In this document: one piece after another, positions 8,698-18,613 of the stretch | How the letters are laid out: every line of letters starts with the position of its first letter | Position numbering within the stretch: position 1 is the first letter of the stretch | Assembly (NCBI GenBank): GCA_016930375.1 | Contig: JAFGGU010000045.1 | Span: 1-61,349, forward strand | DNA length: 61,349 bases | DNA from: Bacteroidales bacterium | GTDB lineage: Bacteria > Bacteroidota > Bacteroidia > Bacteroidales > UBA10428 | Direction of reading: 5' to 3' | Translations under genes and position numbers: made by a program | The notes under the pieces: generated by a model | Databases searched by the model: none | Told to the model about the DNA's origin: nothing | The model's input: only the letters and a program-made list of their open reading frames with translations

Positions 8698-11130
8698 ATG
8701 AAATTCGGATATTTCGATGATAAGAACAAGGAGTATGTGATTACGACTCCGCAAACTCCATATCCCTGGATCAACTATCTCGGAAACGGAGATTTCTTTT
8801 CCATTATCTCCAATACCTCGGGCGGCTATAGTTTTTACCGGGATGCCCGATTGCGGCGTATAACACGATACAGGTACAATAACATCCCCCTCGACTCAAA
8901 CGGCAAGTATTTCTATATCAGGGATGAAGATGTTCTTTGGTCGCCTTCCTGGAAACCGGTAAAAACTGTCCTCGATAAATATGAATGCAGGCACGGTCTT
9001 GGTTACACCCATTTCCTGGGTGAGAAGAACCAGGTAAGGGCTGAAGTCACCTGTTTTGTTCCTGACGATGCCCATGTTGAAGTTCAGCTGATGAAACTGG
9101 AGAACCTTTCCGGGAAGAATAAAACCCTTAAGATTCACTCTTTTGTGGAGTGGTGCCTTTGGAACGCATTGGAGGACACCACGAATTTTCAGCGCAACTT
9201 TTCCACCGGACAGGTCGAAATCGACGGCAGCACCCTGTACCATAAAACAGAATTCAGGGAGCGCAGGAATCATTATGCATTTTACCATGCGAATAGCGTC
9301 ATAAAAGGATTTGACACTGACAGGGAAAAATTCCTGGGTTTATACAACGGACTGGAAGCACCCGACGCGGTTGTGAATCAAACCGCATACAATACGGAAG
9401 CACACGGTTGGAGTCCCATTGCCTCGCATTACCTCGAAGTATCCCTAAAACCGGGGGAACAAAAACAACTGGTTTTTCTTCTCGGATATGTTGAACTGCC
9501 CGATAAGGAGAAATTCACAGGAAACCAGATCATTAATAAAGCTCCGGCCAGAAATATCATCGCGAAATTTGATACGCCTCAAAAGGCCGAATCTGCGCTG
9601 CAGAAAGTAAAAGAGAAGTGGCATACGCTTCTTTTGGGTTACCAGGCTGATACACCCGACGAGAAATTCAACCGCATGGTGAATACCTGGAATCAGTACC
9701 AGTGCGTCATTACCTATTATTTTTCGAGAAGCGCATCTTATTTTGAATCAGGTATCGGACGGGGTATGGGTTTCCGTGATTCAAACCAGGATCTGCTCGG
9801 TTTTGTGCACATGATGCCGCACCTGGCGAAGCAAAGGATCATTGATATTGCCTCTACGCAATTTGAGGATGGAGGAGCCTATCACCAGTATCAGCCGCTT
9901 ACAAAGCGTGGTAACAGTGATGTCGGAGGAAATTTCAACGATGATCCCCTTTGGCTGATAGCTGCGGTGGCCGCCTATATTAAGGAAACCGGCGATGTGA
10001 GCATTCTTGAGGAATCGGTGCCTTTTGACAACAATGAAAACAACAGGGCGAGCTTGTTTGAGCACCTGAAGCGTTCCTTTTACCATGTTGTGAATAACAA
10101 GGGCCCGCATGACCTGCCGTTGATCGGACGGGCCGACTGGAATGACTGTCTGAATCTGAACTGCTTTTCAAACAATCCCGATGAATCTTTCCAGACCACA
10201 GAAAACAAAAGCGGGGGGGTGGCCGAATCGGTATTTATTGCCGGTATGTTTATCAAATACGGAAGGGAATATGCAGATATTTGCCGCCTGATCCACAAAA
10301 TCCAGGATGCTGACAATGCGGAACAGCAGGTTTCCTTGATGGTGGATGCCGTGAATAAACACGGTTGGGATGGAGACTGGTTCCTGAGGGCCTATGATTA
10401 CTTCGGGAACAAGGTTGGGAGTCACACTTGCGAAGAAAGCAAAATCTTCATCGAACCCCAGGGCTTTTGTGTTATGGCCGGATTGGGCCTCGATGATGGC
10501 CGTGCTTCAAAAACACTCGAATCAGTGAACAAATACCTGGCCTGTGAACATGGTATCGTACTTAATTACCCCGCGTTTACAAAGTATTACATTGAATATG
10601 GTGAAATATCGAGCTATCCCCAGGGATACAAGGAAAATGCCGGTGTGTTCTGCCATAACAATCCGTGGGTGATCATCGCGGAAACCATGAACGGAAATGG
10701 TGATCGGGCATTTGACTACTTTACGCGTATATCTCCGGCACACACAGAGGAGAAAGGAGAACTTCACAAGACAGAACCTTACGTTTTTGCGCAGATGGTG
10801 GCCGGGAAGGAAGCCTTCAGGCCGGGAGAAGCCAAAAACTCATGGCTGACAGGTGCAGCTGCGTGGACGTTTGTAGCTGCCAGTCAGCATATTTTAGGCA
10901 TCCGGCCCGAGTTTAACGGTCTGTGCGTCGATCCGTGCATTCCTGCAACCTGGAAAGAGATCCAGGTTACCCGCAAATTCAGGAATGCAGTATACCGGAT
11001 AATAATCCGGAATCCCGGAGCTAAAAACCGGGGTGTGTCTGAAATGACAGTGGATGGCAAAAAAGTGAAAGGAAATATTTTGCCTGTTTTTAATGATCAC
11101 AAAGAACATCAGGTGGAGGTAACCTTATGA
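8698..11130 (+). CDS. GH94 cellobiose phosphorylase
   Basis: The 810-residue protein matches glycoside hydrolase family 94 in length and motifs. The catalytic region reads [15 protein letters not shown]; by comparison with characterised cellobiose phosphorylases the general acid is D483 (second Asp of DWND). Other family signatures are [27 protein letters not shown] and [18 protein letters not shown]. The enzyme would split cellobiose with phosphate into glucose 1-phosphate and glucose in the cytosol. No signal peptide is present. It follows the symporter by 17 nt and overlaps the GH9 gene by four bases (ATGA), so the genes are translationally coupled. Related GH94 specificities such as cellodextrin phosphorylase are less likely, because that group is usually longer. 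Confidence 0.9.
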   Translation: MKFGYFDDKNKEYVITTPQTPYPWINYLGNGDFFSIISNTSGGYSFYRDARLRRITRYRYNNIPLDSNGKYFYIRDEDVLWSPSWKPVKTVLDKYECRHGLGYTHFLGEKNQVRAEVTCFVPDDAHVEVQLMKLENLSGKNKTLKIHSFVEWCLWNALEDTTNFQRNFSTGQVEIDGSTLYHKTEFRERRNHYAFYHANSVIKGFDTDREKFLGLYNGLEAPDAVVNQTAYNTEAHGWSPIASHYLEVSLKPGEQKQLVFLLGYVELPDKEKFTGNQIINKAPARNIIAKFDTPQKAESALQKVKEKWHTLLLGYQADTPDEKFNRMVNTWNQYQCVITYYFSRSASYFESGIGRGMGFRDSNQDLLGFVHMMPHLAKQRIIDIASTQFEDGGAYHQYQPLTKRGNSDVGGNFNDDPLWLIAAVAAYIKETGDVSILEESVPFDNNENNRASLFEHLKRSFYHVVNNKGPHDLPLIGRADWNDCLNLNCFSNNPDESFQTTENKSGGVAESVFIAGMFIKYGREYADICRLIHKIQDADNAEQQVSLMVDAVNKHGWDGDWFLRAYDYFGNKVGSHTCEESKIFIEPQGFCVMAGLGLDDGRASKTLESVNKYLACEHGIVLNYPAFTKYYIEYGEISSYPQGYKENAGVFCHNNPWVIIAETMNGNGDRAFDYFTRISPAHTEEKGELHKTEPYVFAQMVAGKEAFRPGEAKNSWLTGAAAWTFVAASQHILGIRPEFNGLCVDPCIPATWKEIQVTRKFRNAVYRIIIRNPGAKNRGVSEMTVDGKKVKGNILPVFNDHKEHQVEVTL

Positions 11131-12836
11131 TGAAAAAGCTTTGTATTTTGGGAGTATTGATCACGGGCCTGTTTATCCAAACTATGGCCGGGAATGATCA
11201 GGAGGACAGGATTTTACTGCCTCAGAACGGATTCGTGGCCGGTCTGAATAAGATTGCCATGGTGCGCGCGCCCGCTGATTCCTTTTGTATTATCACCGCG
11301 GATAATAACATTGTCTTCAGAGGAAAACTTCAGGGTCCTGCATTCTGGTCCTATTCGGGGGACTGGGTTCAGAAAGCTGATTTTTCAGCATTAAAGGCAC
11401 CCGGTGAATACTATTTTGCCCTGCCCGGTACAAAAGAACAACGACGGTTCCGCATCCATGATGATCCCTATGGTGATATTGCGAATGCAGCCGTTAAAGC
11501 ATTTTATTACAACCGGTGCAGTTATCCCATTCTTCCTGCATACGGCGGAGTTTTTCAGCGCGAAGCCGGACACCCGGATAGAGAAGTCTATGTGCATCAA
11601 TCCGCAGCATCCGAAAAACGCCCTGAAGGAACCGTCCTATCAAGCCCGGGAGGGTGGTATGATGCCGGAGATTATAACAAGTACATCGTCAATTCGGGAA
11701 TAACAACCTATACCATGCTGCTGGCCCTGGAATATTTTCCTACTTACTGGAAAAGCAGAAACCTGGCTATTCCCGAATCCGGCAATAATCTGCCTGACCT
11801 GCTCGATGAAACACTGTTTAACCTGCGCTGGATGCTAACCATGCAGGACAGTGACGGAGGTGTTTATCACAAACTGACCACCCTGAATTTTGAACCTTTT
11901 GTTATGCCCGCTGATGCACATGATAAAAGGTATGTAATTCAGAAGAATACCGCTGCTTCCCTTGATTTTGCCGCTACCATGGCTCACGCCTCAGGCATTC
12001 TGGCGGACTTTTCAACCGAGCTTCCCGGACTGGCAGACAGCTGCCGTAAAGCCGCCGTGGCGGCCTGGAACTGGTGTAAAAAGAATCCGGGTATCCTGTA
12101 CCGGCAACCTCCTGATATTTCCACCGGGGCATATGGCGATGGCGATATACGTGATGAATGGTTCTGGGCAGGAGTGGAAATGACAGTCTTAACGGGATCG
12201 GCATTCCCCGACAGCCTGTTGAACAAATTGCAGTTTCAGACTCCCTCATGGGGAAGCGTTGCAACGCTGGGTCTTATCACAGCGCTTACCAATTCAGGGA
12301 AAATCAAGCCGGAACTTTATACCAGATGCCAGACTGTCTTTTATACCTATGTGGACCAGCTTATTAACCTGGCCGATAAGTCGGCCTGGCCGGTAAGCCT
12401 CGATTACTGGGCGTGGGGAAGCAACAGCGATATTGCCAATCAAGGTCTACTGAAAATGGTTGCCTATGCCTTCCGAAATGATGTAAAATATTTGCATTCG
12501 GCGCTTAATGACATGAATTACCTGGCAGGAGTCAATCCAACAGGATACTGCTTTATAACCGGATTTGGAGAGAAATCCCCCATGAATATCCATCACCGGG
12601 TTTCAGGCAGTGATAAAATAAGCGACCCTGTTCCCGGATTTCTGGCAGGCGGTCCCAATACGGTGGTTTTTTCTGATTGCCCTGATATCAGGCGCAGCTT
12701 GTTACCGGCATTATCATATGTGGATGAACTTTGCAGTTATTCCACCAATGAAATTGCGATAAACTGGAATGCGCCACTTGTTTTTCTAGCAGGCGCAATC
12801 AGCTGCGCAGCTGGCCAGTTGCAGAGCACAAAATAA
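11127..12836 (+). CDS. Secreted GH9 cellulase/beta-glucanase
   Basis: The 569-residue protein starts with a signal peptide ([22 protein letters not shown]), followed by an Ig-like CelD_N domain (about residues 28-110) and a GH9 catalytic domain. The family motif [17 protein letters not shown] contains the catalytic Asp pair D179/D182; HHRVSGSD carries the substrate-binding His/Arg, and the catalytic acid is E542 in [12 protein letters not shown]9 enzymes with this architecture are endoglucanases or processive cellulases, and a few are exo-acting. No carbohydrate-binding module, dockerin or type IX sorting domain is visible at the C-terminus, so the enzyme is probably periplasmic. It overlaps the cellobiose phosphorylase by four bases, which ties extracytoplasmic hydrolysis to cytosolic phosphorolysis. 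An alternative ATG lies one codon downstream. Confidence 0.9.
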   Translation: MMKKLCILGVLITGLFIQTMAGNDQEDRILLPQNGFVAGLNKIAMVRAPADSFCIITADNNIVFRGKLQGPAFWSYSGDWVQKADFSALKAPGEYYFALPGTKEQRRFRIHDDPYGDIANAAVKAFYYNRCSYPILPAYGGVFQREAGHPDREVYVHQSAASEKRPEGTVLSSPGGWYDAGDYNKYIVNSGITTYTMLLALEYFPTYWKSRNLAIPESGNNLPDLLDETLFNLRWMLTMQDSDGGVYHKLTTLNFEPFVMPADAHDKRYVIQKNTAASLDFAATMAHASGILADFSTELPGLADSCRKAAVAAWNWCKKNPGILYRQPPDISTGAYGDGDIRDEWFWAGVEMTVLTGSAFPDSLLNKLQFQTPSWGSVATLGLITALTNSGKIKPELYTRCQTVFYTYVDQLINLADKSAWPVSLDYWAWGSNSDIANQGLLKMVAYAFRNDVKYLHSALNDMNYLAGVNPTGYCFITGFGEKSPMNIHHRVSGSDKISDPVPGFLAGGPNTVVFSDCPDIRRSLLPALSYVDELCSYSTNEIAINWNAPLVFLAGAISCAAGQLQSTK

Positions 12837-13463
12837 ATGCAGTATTCCTCGGGTTTTATCCTTGGATTAAGCACCGGTGTTGTTTGCCTTGCATACTGCG
12901 GCCCGGTGCTGATCCCTTATCTGATGGGAGAGGGTAAGGGAATTTACAAGAATATAGGGTCAGTATCTCTTTTTTTATTGGGCCGGCTGGCGGCTTATCT
13001 CCTTGTTGGCATTTTAACAGGAATGATTGGTCATGTCATCCTGCAACCTTCTGTTACTAAAACTGTCTTTGTCGGTGTCTTGTATATAATTTTATCTCTT
13101 TTAATGATTGTATATGGTTTTCACCGTTTTAGGGAGATTTGCCTGGCGCGAAGCCAACTTATAGACCAAAAAATCCACACCCGTCGCTGGCCTTTTTTGC
13201 TCCCGCTGACGGGAGGTTTTGCTACGGGCTTGAATTTATGTCCGCCATTTTTGTTGGCAATTACAGGCGCTATGGAAACCGGAAAAGTTAGCAGCAGTGC
13301 TCTTTTCTTTTTTCTTTTCTTTCTCGGTACATCCGTTTACTTTATACCGCTTCCTTTTATCGGTTTTTTTCGCAAACAACAGGTGTTGAGAATTATCGGC
13401 AAATTTGCCGCCGTTTTTGCCGGTATTATTTATCTTTATAAAGGCATCATTATGTTAATATAA
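12837..13463 (+). CDS. DsbD/CcdA-like (DsbD_2, TauE/SafE-annotated) membrane protein
   Basis: This 208-residue protein has about six transmembrane helices. The first holds a cysteine pair, C17 and C21 (GVVCLAYCGPVLIP), and a later one carries NLCPPFLLAI. Paired membrane cysteines next to prolines are the hallmark of the DsbD/CcdA thiol-relay family, which moves reducing equivalents across the inner membrane. Many relatives are annotated as sulfite exporter TauE/SafE or urease accessory UreH-like proteins. Its ATG follows the GH9 stop codon with no gap, so it may be co-transcribed with the cellulose genes, but functionally it pairs better with the iron-sulfur membrane protein 41 nt downstream. 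Confidence 0.75.
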   Translation: MQYSSGFILGLSTGVVCLAYCGPVLIPYLMGEGKGIYKNIGSVSLFLLGRLAAYLLVGILTGMIGHVILQPSVTKTVFVGVLYIILSLLMIVYGFHRFREICLARSQLIDQKIHTRRWPFLLPLTGGFATGLNLCPPFLLAITGAMETGKVSSSALFFFLFFLGTSVYFIPLPFIGFFRKQQVLRIIGKFAAVFAGIIYLYKGIIMLI

Positions 13464-13504
13464 TTTCAGAAGAAACCCGGAAACATTAAAACCCAAAATG
13501 ATCG

Positions 13505-14671
13505 ATGAAAAAACCAAATGTGTACTGGACTGAAGGCAGTATCTGGAAATCCATTCTGCTGACTTTTCCCATGATCCTGATGATTATGGTCTTTATTGCC
13601 GGTGGTCCGCCGGATCTGTCTACTCCTGAAAAGGCCGTAGCTTTTTTCGTAACTTTTATTTTTCTGACCTCCCTTTTCTTCCTGATCCTTTATACCGGTA
13701 AAACTGACCGTTACAGGGCCCTGTGATTCATTACGCTGGCTTTGTTTTTTGCCCTGACTTTCATTGTAAACCTTGTTGAGACAAGGGGATCCATGACTTT
13801 TAACAATGAAACCCTATTGTCTTGTGAAATACCCTTCTGTCATATTGTAACCACCATGGTCATAATCCCTGCAGTGCTTACCAAATCCATCATCTTTCCC
13901 GGAAGTATCATAGGTGGCTTTGCCTCCATTGCTTCCATGCTGGTGATTGTGATTGGTGTCAGCCTGGCTCTTGGTCGCGGCTTTTGCAGCTGGGGATGCT
14001 TTTATGGCGGATGGGACGACGGTGCATCCCGGATCGTGAAAAAACCAAAAATCAAAAAGATCAATCCCGTTTTCAGGTGGATTTCTTTTGCCGTCCTGCT
14101 GCTGGTCGCTCTTATTTCTGCCGCGTCTTTAAATCCGGTATATTGCGACTGGCTTTGCCCTTTTAAAACCGTTACCGAGTTTGAAAAAGTAACCTCTGTT
14201 ACCGTTCTTATGAAGACCATTGTTTTTCTGACGCTTTTTGCCGCGTTGGTGATTATTTTACCGGTCCTTACCGGCAAACGGATTCAGTGCACCACCCTTT
14301 GTCCCATGGGCGCCCTGATGGCGCTTACAAACAAGATCAATGTCTTTGATGTGCGTATTGACAAAGAGAAATGCAGCAGTTGTGAGAAATGTATTGCTGC
14401 CTGTCCGACACTTTCGCTGAACAAAGAAGAAATGGCTGCCGGAAAACCATCCATAACCTGCATGAAATGCGGCAAATGCATAGACGCCTGTTCAAAACAG
14501 GCTATTCATTATCATATTAAAGGAACCCCGGTGGACAAGAATTTCAGTTGGGCCAGAAACCTGTTCTTATACCCGGCGTTTCTGCTGCTTGTAATATTTT
14601 TGGGTGGTCCCATGCAATCTGGGATTATCCTTATAATTAACCTGATAAAAACAGGTACCCTGATCAATTAA
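13505..14671 (+). pseudogene. NapH/CcoG-like 4Fe-4S membrane protein gene with in-frame TGA
   Basis: Two open stretches in the same frame (13505-13726 and from 13727 on) form one membrane protein of about 388 codons split by TGA at 13724-13726. The first part gives two hydrophobic helices, ending LYTGKTDRYRAL before the TGA. The second continues with FITLALFFALTF and then the polyferredoxin-type membrane motifs CSWGC, CDWLCPFK and CTTLCPMGAL. A soluble two-cluster ferredoxin domain follows (CSSCEKCIAAC, then CMKCGKCIDAC). The rest of the gene is intact, so this is a recent nonsense mutation, a base error or readthrough. TGA is a normal stop elsewhere (GH94, regulator), so recoding is unlikely. 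An internal ATG at 13793 could give a shorter product. Intact relatives pass electrons at the inner membrane. Confidence 0.7.
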
Positions 14672-14682
14672 AAAACCATGAA

Positions 14683-15132
14683 ATGAGAAAAATCCTTTCT
14701 ATACCTGCATATCTATGGGCGGTGGCCTGTTTTCTTCTGGTCCCTGTCACATTTGTCAAGAATGATGCCTTTGCCAAACAACTGGCAACCTTGTCTTTTA
14801 TGAAAGTTCATCCTGTATACAGCGGAGGTGAGGTAAACCGGACCTATGAGAAGGACAGCCTCCTGATAACGGTAAACAAAACTGTTGCGGTTACATTGGT
14901 GGGAGACAGGAAACAAATGGTTCAGGTGAGTTTTTCCAAAGGAAAGCAATTGCCTGGAATGATCGACCAGACCATTGATTATGATCTGGATGGAAATTCC
15001 GATTTCAGGGTAATCGTCAATACCTCAAACGGTGAAACCAATCTCACTCCGATTGATCAAACCGTCAAATCACTCTGGCTTTCATCAAGGCTTAAGGAAG
15101 ATTGGGTAATACGGGTGAATCTCGAAAAATAA
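14683..15132 (+). CDS. Membrane-anchored or secreted protein of unknown function
   Basis: I do not recognise this 149-residue protein. It begins with one hydrophobic segment (AYLWAVACFLLVPVTFV, about residues 8-24), which acts as a signal peptide or anchor, followed by a small beta-rich extracytoplasmic domain. Residues 102-108 read DLDGNSD, a calcium-loop-like stretch within DYDLDGNSDFRV, and there are no cysteines beyond the anchor. The gene starts 11 nt after the iron-sulfur protein gene and probably belongs to the same transcript, so a part in that redox group is likely. A terminator hairpin follows directly. Confidence 0.6.
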   Translation: MRKILSIPAYLWAVACFLLVPVTFVKNDAFAKQLATLSFMKVHPVYSGGEVNRTYEKDSLLITVNKTVAVTLVGDRKQMVQVSFSKGKQLPGMIDQTIDYDLDGNSDFRVIVNTSNGETNLTPIDQTVKSLWLSSRLKEDWVIRVNLEK

Positions 15133-15159
15133 ACCCCGGCCCATATATGAACCGGGGTT
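15132..15159. terminator. Bidirectional terminator hairpin between convergent genes
   Basis: An 8-bp stem, AACCCCGG (15132-15139) with CCGGGGTT (15152-15159), encloses a 12-nt loop directly after the stop codon of the plus-strand gene. On the minus strand the hairpin is followed by a T-rich stretch (TTTATTTTTC), which fits an intrinsic terminator for the convergent MFS gene. Confidence 0.75.
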
Positions 15160-15205
15160 GGAAAATATGAAATGTAGTTGAGGGGCCAGAACAATTGCAC
15201 CCGCA

Positions 15206-16519
15206 TTATTCCAGGTGATTCCCTTTCAAACCGACTTTGAATCCCGACACGGAATAATACAGAATATACAGGTAGCAAGGTACACAAACCCAATACGCAT
15301 ACTGCGGATGATTTGCGAACACGTCACTTAGTTTTCCCCATAAAAGAGGTAATAAAGCACCACCGGCAATCATCATCACCAGGATAGATGACCCGGTTTT
15401 AATGAACCTGCCCAGGCCATGGATAGCCAAAGGCCACATGGCAGGCCAAACGAGCGCATTGGCAAAACCTAACAAGGCTACAAAAAGCACCGATGTCTTG
15501 GCCTGTGTGAATATTGCGCACAGCGTAAATATTACGCCGAGTAAGGCTGAGATTTTAAGAGCCGTTCTTTGCGAAATAATCCTGGGAACCATGATGAGAC
15601 CAATCAGGATATAACCTATGACCATGGCAATAAGTGTATAGCTGGTATAAACCTTCGCCTGGGCAATGGGTATGCCCAAAGACATCCCGTAGCGGATGAT
15701 GGTATCACCTGCAATAACCTCTACGCCAACATAAAAAAACAATGCAAGAGCGCCGAGCCATAAATGCGGAAACTGGAATATGCTGGTTTTGGCTGTTTCG
15801 ACAGATTGATCAGCTTCCTCTTCCGGTTCTGTTTCAATTTCCGGCAAAGGGGAGAATTTCACCATAATCCCGAGAACCACCAGTGTGATCGCGATGACTA
15901 TATATGGAGCGATAACCCGGGCTGCCAGACCATCGAGTGCAACAATTTTTTGAGCTTCGGTCATGGTTGCCAATGCTGCCACGAATGCATCTCCGTCACT
16001 CAGGATGTAATAAGCCAGGATGACCGGGGCCACTGCACCGGCAATCTTGTTGCAGATGCCCATAATGCTGATGCGTGTTGCTGCAGTTTCACGAGGGCCT
16101 ATAATGGTGATATAAGGATTTACCGCAGTCTGCATGAGCGCCAAACCGGTTCCCATAACAAACAAACCGCCCAGGAAAAGAGCATATGTCCTGGTCATAG
16201 CAGCAGGAATGAAAATCAAGGCGCCAACCGCCATAACGAACAATCCCACCATGATGCCATTTTTAAAACCTGTTTTGTTCAGTACCCACGAAGAAGGCAG
16301 GGCCATGACAAAGTAAGAGATATAAAAAGCAAATGCAACCAGCAGGGACTGGAAGGTTGTTAACTCGCAAGCTATTCTTAGATAAGGTATTAAAATACCG
16401 TTCAGCCAGGTTGCAAAACCAAAGATGAAAAACAATATGCCGATGATGGCAATTGATGTCCAGTAGTTCTTGGTTGATCCAACTGCATTTGAGGCGTTGT
16501 TCTTGTTGGGATTTTCCAT
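15206..16519 (-). CDS. Sugar MFS transporter (FHS family, FucP/GluP-like)
   Basis: The 437-residue protein has 12 predicted helices and the features of the fucose/glucose-galactose:H+ symporter branch: FIFGFATWLNGILIPYLRIACELTTFQS at the start (helix 1) and GPRETAATRISIMGICNKIAG near residue 135. It would import a hexose across the inner membrane. A glutamate-rich loop (TEPEEEADQSVE) joins the two halves. It lies 50 nt after the LTA-synthase-like gene on the same strand and may share its transcript. Its closeness to the cellobiose module suggests glucose uptake, but the strands differ. Confidence 0.85.
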   Translation of the reverse strand: MENPNKNNASNAVGSTKNYWTSIAIIGILFFIFGFATWLNGILIPYLRIACELTTFQSLLVAFAFYISYFVMALPSSWVLNKTGFKNGIMVGLFVMAVGALIFIPAAMTRTYALFLGGLFVMGTGLALMQTAVNPYITIIGPRETAATRISIMGICNKIAGAVAPVILAYYILSDGDAFVAALATMTEAQKIVALDGLAARVIAPYIVIAITLVVLGIMVKFSPLPEIETEPEEEADQSVETAKTSIFQFPHLWLGALALFFYVGVEVIAGDTIIRYGMSLGIPIAQAKVYTSYTLIAMVIGYILIGLIMVPRIISQRTALKISALLGVIFTLCAIFTQAKTSVLFVALLGFANALVWPAMWPLAIHGLGRFIKTGSSILVMMIAGGALLPLLWGKLSDVFANHPQYAYWVCVPCYLYILYYSVSGFKVGLKGNHLE

Positions 16520-16569
16520 AATTCCTGTAAATTTAGTTCAGTTCAAATTTGAGTTTAAGGTAAATGTTT

Positions 16570-18570
16570 TCATTGAATTTCAAAAGGATTTTGCACAAGT
16601 GAATCCCTATTTTGTTGAAAGGTTGTTCGGTTGCGGATCAGACAATCATTGTAGGTCTGGATGATTGCCCTGATCGAACTTTCCATATTCCTGTAGATCA
16701 CCATTTTCTGAGCATCGTCAATAGTTTCAGGGGTATCAAAATCCCCGTTTTCAGGCTGTCCTTTCCAAGGGTAAAATGAGGTGACCTCACTTCCGTCAAA
16801 CAGCATCACGTAATCACCTTCAACCAACTGGTATATGCCATTGACATAACTGACTGCCCGATGAGGCATATCGGGTTGAAGCAGGCTCACACCAAAAGCA
16901 AAAAAAGGTTCCGGGTATTCAACATAATCCAGCACTGTGGGCATGATGTCTATTTGTTGTCCGATCGCATTGTCAATTCCTTTCAGCGCAGTATCCGATG
17001 GGCAATAAAAAGCAATAGGGATAGCATACATACCGGTGGTACTGTTATAAGTTTTTTCAGCCGATTGTGCAGCATGGTCAGCTGTGAATACAAACAAAGT
17101 GTTGTTGTACCAGGGCATTTGCCTGGCAGCTTTAATAAATTCACCAAGCGCGAAATCAGCATATTTCACACTTTTTAGTATAGGAAGCGTTTCTTCGGTG
17201 AACCTGTTTTTATATTTCCCGGGAATATTATAGGGATGGTGCGATGAGAGGGTAAATACAGAAGCAACGAAAGGCTGCGGAAATGTATTGACTTGCCTGG
17301 CAAAATACTGCAAAAAGGGTTCATCCCAAATTCCCCAATGACCGTCATAATCAACTTCATTGTTGTATTCATCACGTCCGTAATAGTTGGCTGCGCCAGC
17401 TGCACGGGCAAAATTATCAAATCCCATGGTGCCGTTATTGCCGCCATGAAAAAAGGAAGTATGGTAACCTTTTTTCCCCAGGAGGGAAGGCAGACTTTCA
17501 ATCACATTATCCGAATAATTGGATCCGCTGTAAGGCCTGTCCATCCAGCTCGGTATTCCGGCAATTATGGCCGGCAAAGCCTCGTAGGACTGAGTGCCAT
17601 TGGCAAAGGCATTCTCAAATACCATTGACTGTCGTAACAGGGAATCCAGGTTAGGCGTGTACCCTTCACCATCATTGAGAAAGGCAGAGTATTCTTTCGA
17701 GAAACTTTCGAGAATGACTACAACAATATTCATTTTTTTCATACCAGAGGGAGAGGTATAATGATGAATTGTACTGTAGTATTTTTTCAGGGTATCTTCA
17801 GAATAATACTGATAATTAACCAGGTTTTCATTCTCAAGGGTCTTAAGTATGGAAAATGGTGTATTCAGCACCAGTGGCACCACCTTTAATTCGGTATGCG
17901 CAGCAGCGTCAATAATGCCTATGGGTTTGAGCCTGGTTCCCCTGGCACCCCAAAGCATGAAACCAAATAATGTTAAAAATGCAAGCGACTGGAATACAGC
18001 ATATTTCAATGTTAAAGTTTCGTTCGTAAGCCTGTCATACCGTAACCTTGGCATCCATCGCCAAAAAACCAGCATAACGATGATCCAGGTAAGCGCGACA
18101 TACCAGTAATCAACCATAAACCGAGGGATCATAAGCCATACATCCCGGTTGGCACCCATCAGTGAAAAAATGGAAGAGGTAGAGCGCTTGTTGATAAAAT
18201 CGAAAAATTTAGCATCGATAAAATTTCCCATCAGTGCAATGGCATTGATGGTAAAAAACAACACATTGCCGGCTTTCTGCAACTGTTTATTATTCTTGTA
18301 ACCGCCGGGTAATAAGAGCAGCACAAAAACTACATTCGTGAATACAATGGCAGCTATATCAAAACGGATGCCGGTCACGAATGCGCTCAGCAACAGATTG
18401 TTCGATATGTCACTGAAATATCCGGCATTGAGGATATAAAAGAACAACCGGGAGGCGGAATACAATATCAGCAGCCCTAAAAACCTTTTCAAAAACAGTA
18501 TAACATGCTGGATATAAGTATGCATGAGTCCGCTGAATTTTATGCAGACAAACCTAAAGGTTTTTTTCAA
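16570..18570 (-). CDS. LTA synthase-like membrane sulfatase-fold transferase
   Basis: The 666-residue protein has five N-terminal helices (to about residue 210) and a C-terminal extracytoplasmic alkaline-phosphatase/sulfatase-fold domain. Metal and catalytic positions of the lipoteichoic acid synthase group are recognisable: E288 in VVVILESF, the likely nucleophile T326 in NGTQSYEALPAI, SSHHPYNIP, and the Asp-His pair in VFTADHAAQ. Gram-negative bacteria have no lipoteichoic acid, so the enzyme more likely moves phosphoglycerol or phosphoethanolamine onto a periplasmic glycan or lipid. It sits 43 nt after an FtsX permease gene and could be part of the sigma-54-driven transcript. A second possible start is M16. 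Confidence 0.83.
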   Translation of the reverse strand: MKKTFRFVCIKFSGLMHTYIQHVILFLKRFLGLLILYSASRLFFYILNAGYFSDISNNLLLSAFVTGIRFDIAAIVFTNVVFVLLLLPGGYKNNKQLQKAGNVLFFTINAIALMGNFIDAKFFDFINKRSTSSIFSLMGANRDVWLMIPRFMVDYWYVALTWIIVMLVFWRWMPRLRYDRLTNETLTLKYAVFQSLAFLTLFGFMLWGARGTRLKPIGIIDAAAHTELKVVPLVLNTPFSILKTLENENLVNYQYYSEDTLKKYYSTIHHYTSPSGMKKMNIVVVILESFSKEYSAFLNDGEGYTPNLDSLLRQSMVFENAFANGTQSYEALPAIIAGIPSWMDRPYSGSNYSDNVIESLPSLLGKKGYHTSFFHGGNNGTMGFDNFARAAGAANYYGRDEYNNEVDYDGHWGIWDEPFLQYFARQVNTFPQPFVASVFTLSSHHPYNIPGKYKNRFTEETLPILKSVKYADFALGEFIKAARQMPWYNNTLFVFTADHAAQSAEKTYNSTTGMYAIPIAFYCPSDTALKGIDNAIGQQIDIMPTVLDYVEYPEPFFAFGVSLLQPDMPHRAVSYVNGIYQLVEGDYVMLFDGSEVTSFYPWKGQPENGDFDTPETIDDAQKMVIYRNMESSIRAIIQTYNDCLIRNRTTFQQNRDSLVQNPFEIQ

Positions 18571-18613
18571 ATGTTCCTAAGCAATTGCCGGTTAATTTTA
18601 TGATTGAATAAAC

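Noticed and set aside
13724..13726. Selenocysteine at the in-frame TGA
   Set aside because: The codon lies between hydrophobic residues at a helix end, not in a redox motif, and no obvious selenocysteine-insertion hairpin directly follows.
15764..16363. 199-codon open frame on the plus strand
   Set aside because: It lies antisense inside the well-supported sugar MFS gene and has a composition typical of a shadow frame (many His, Asn, Cys).
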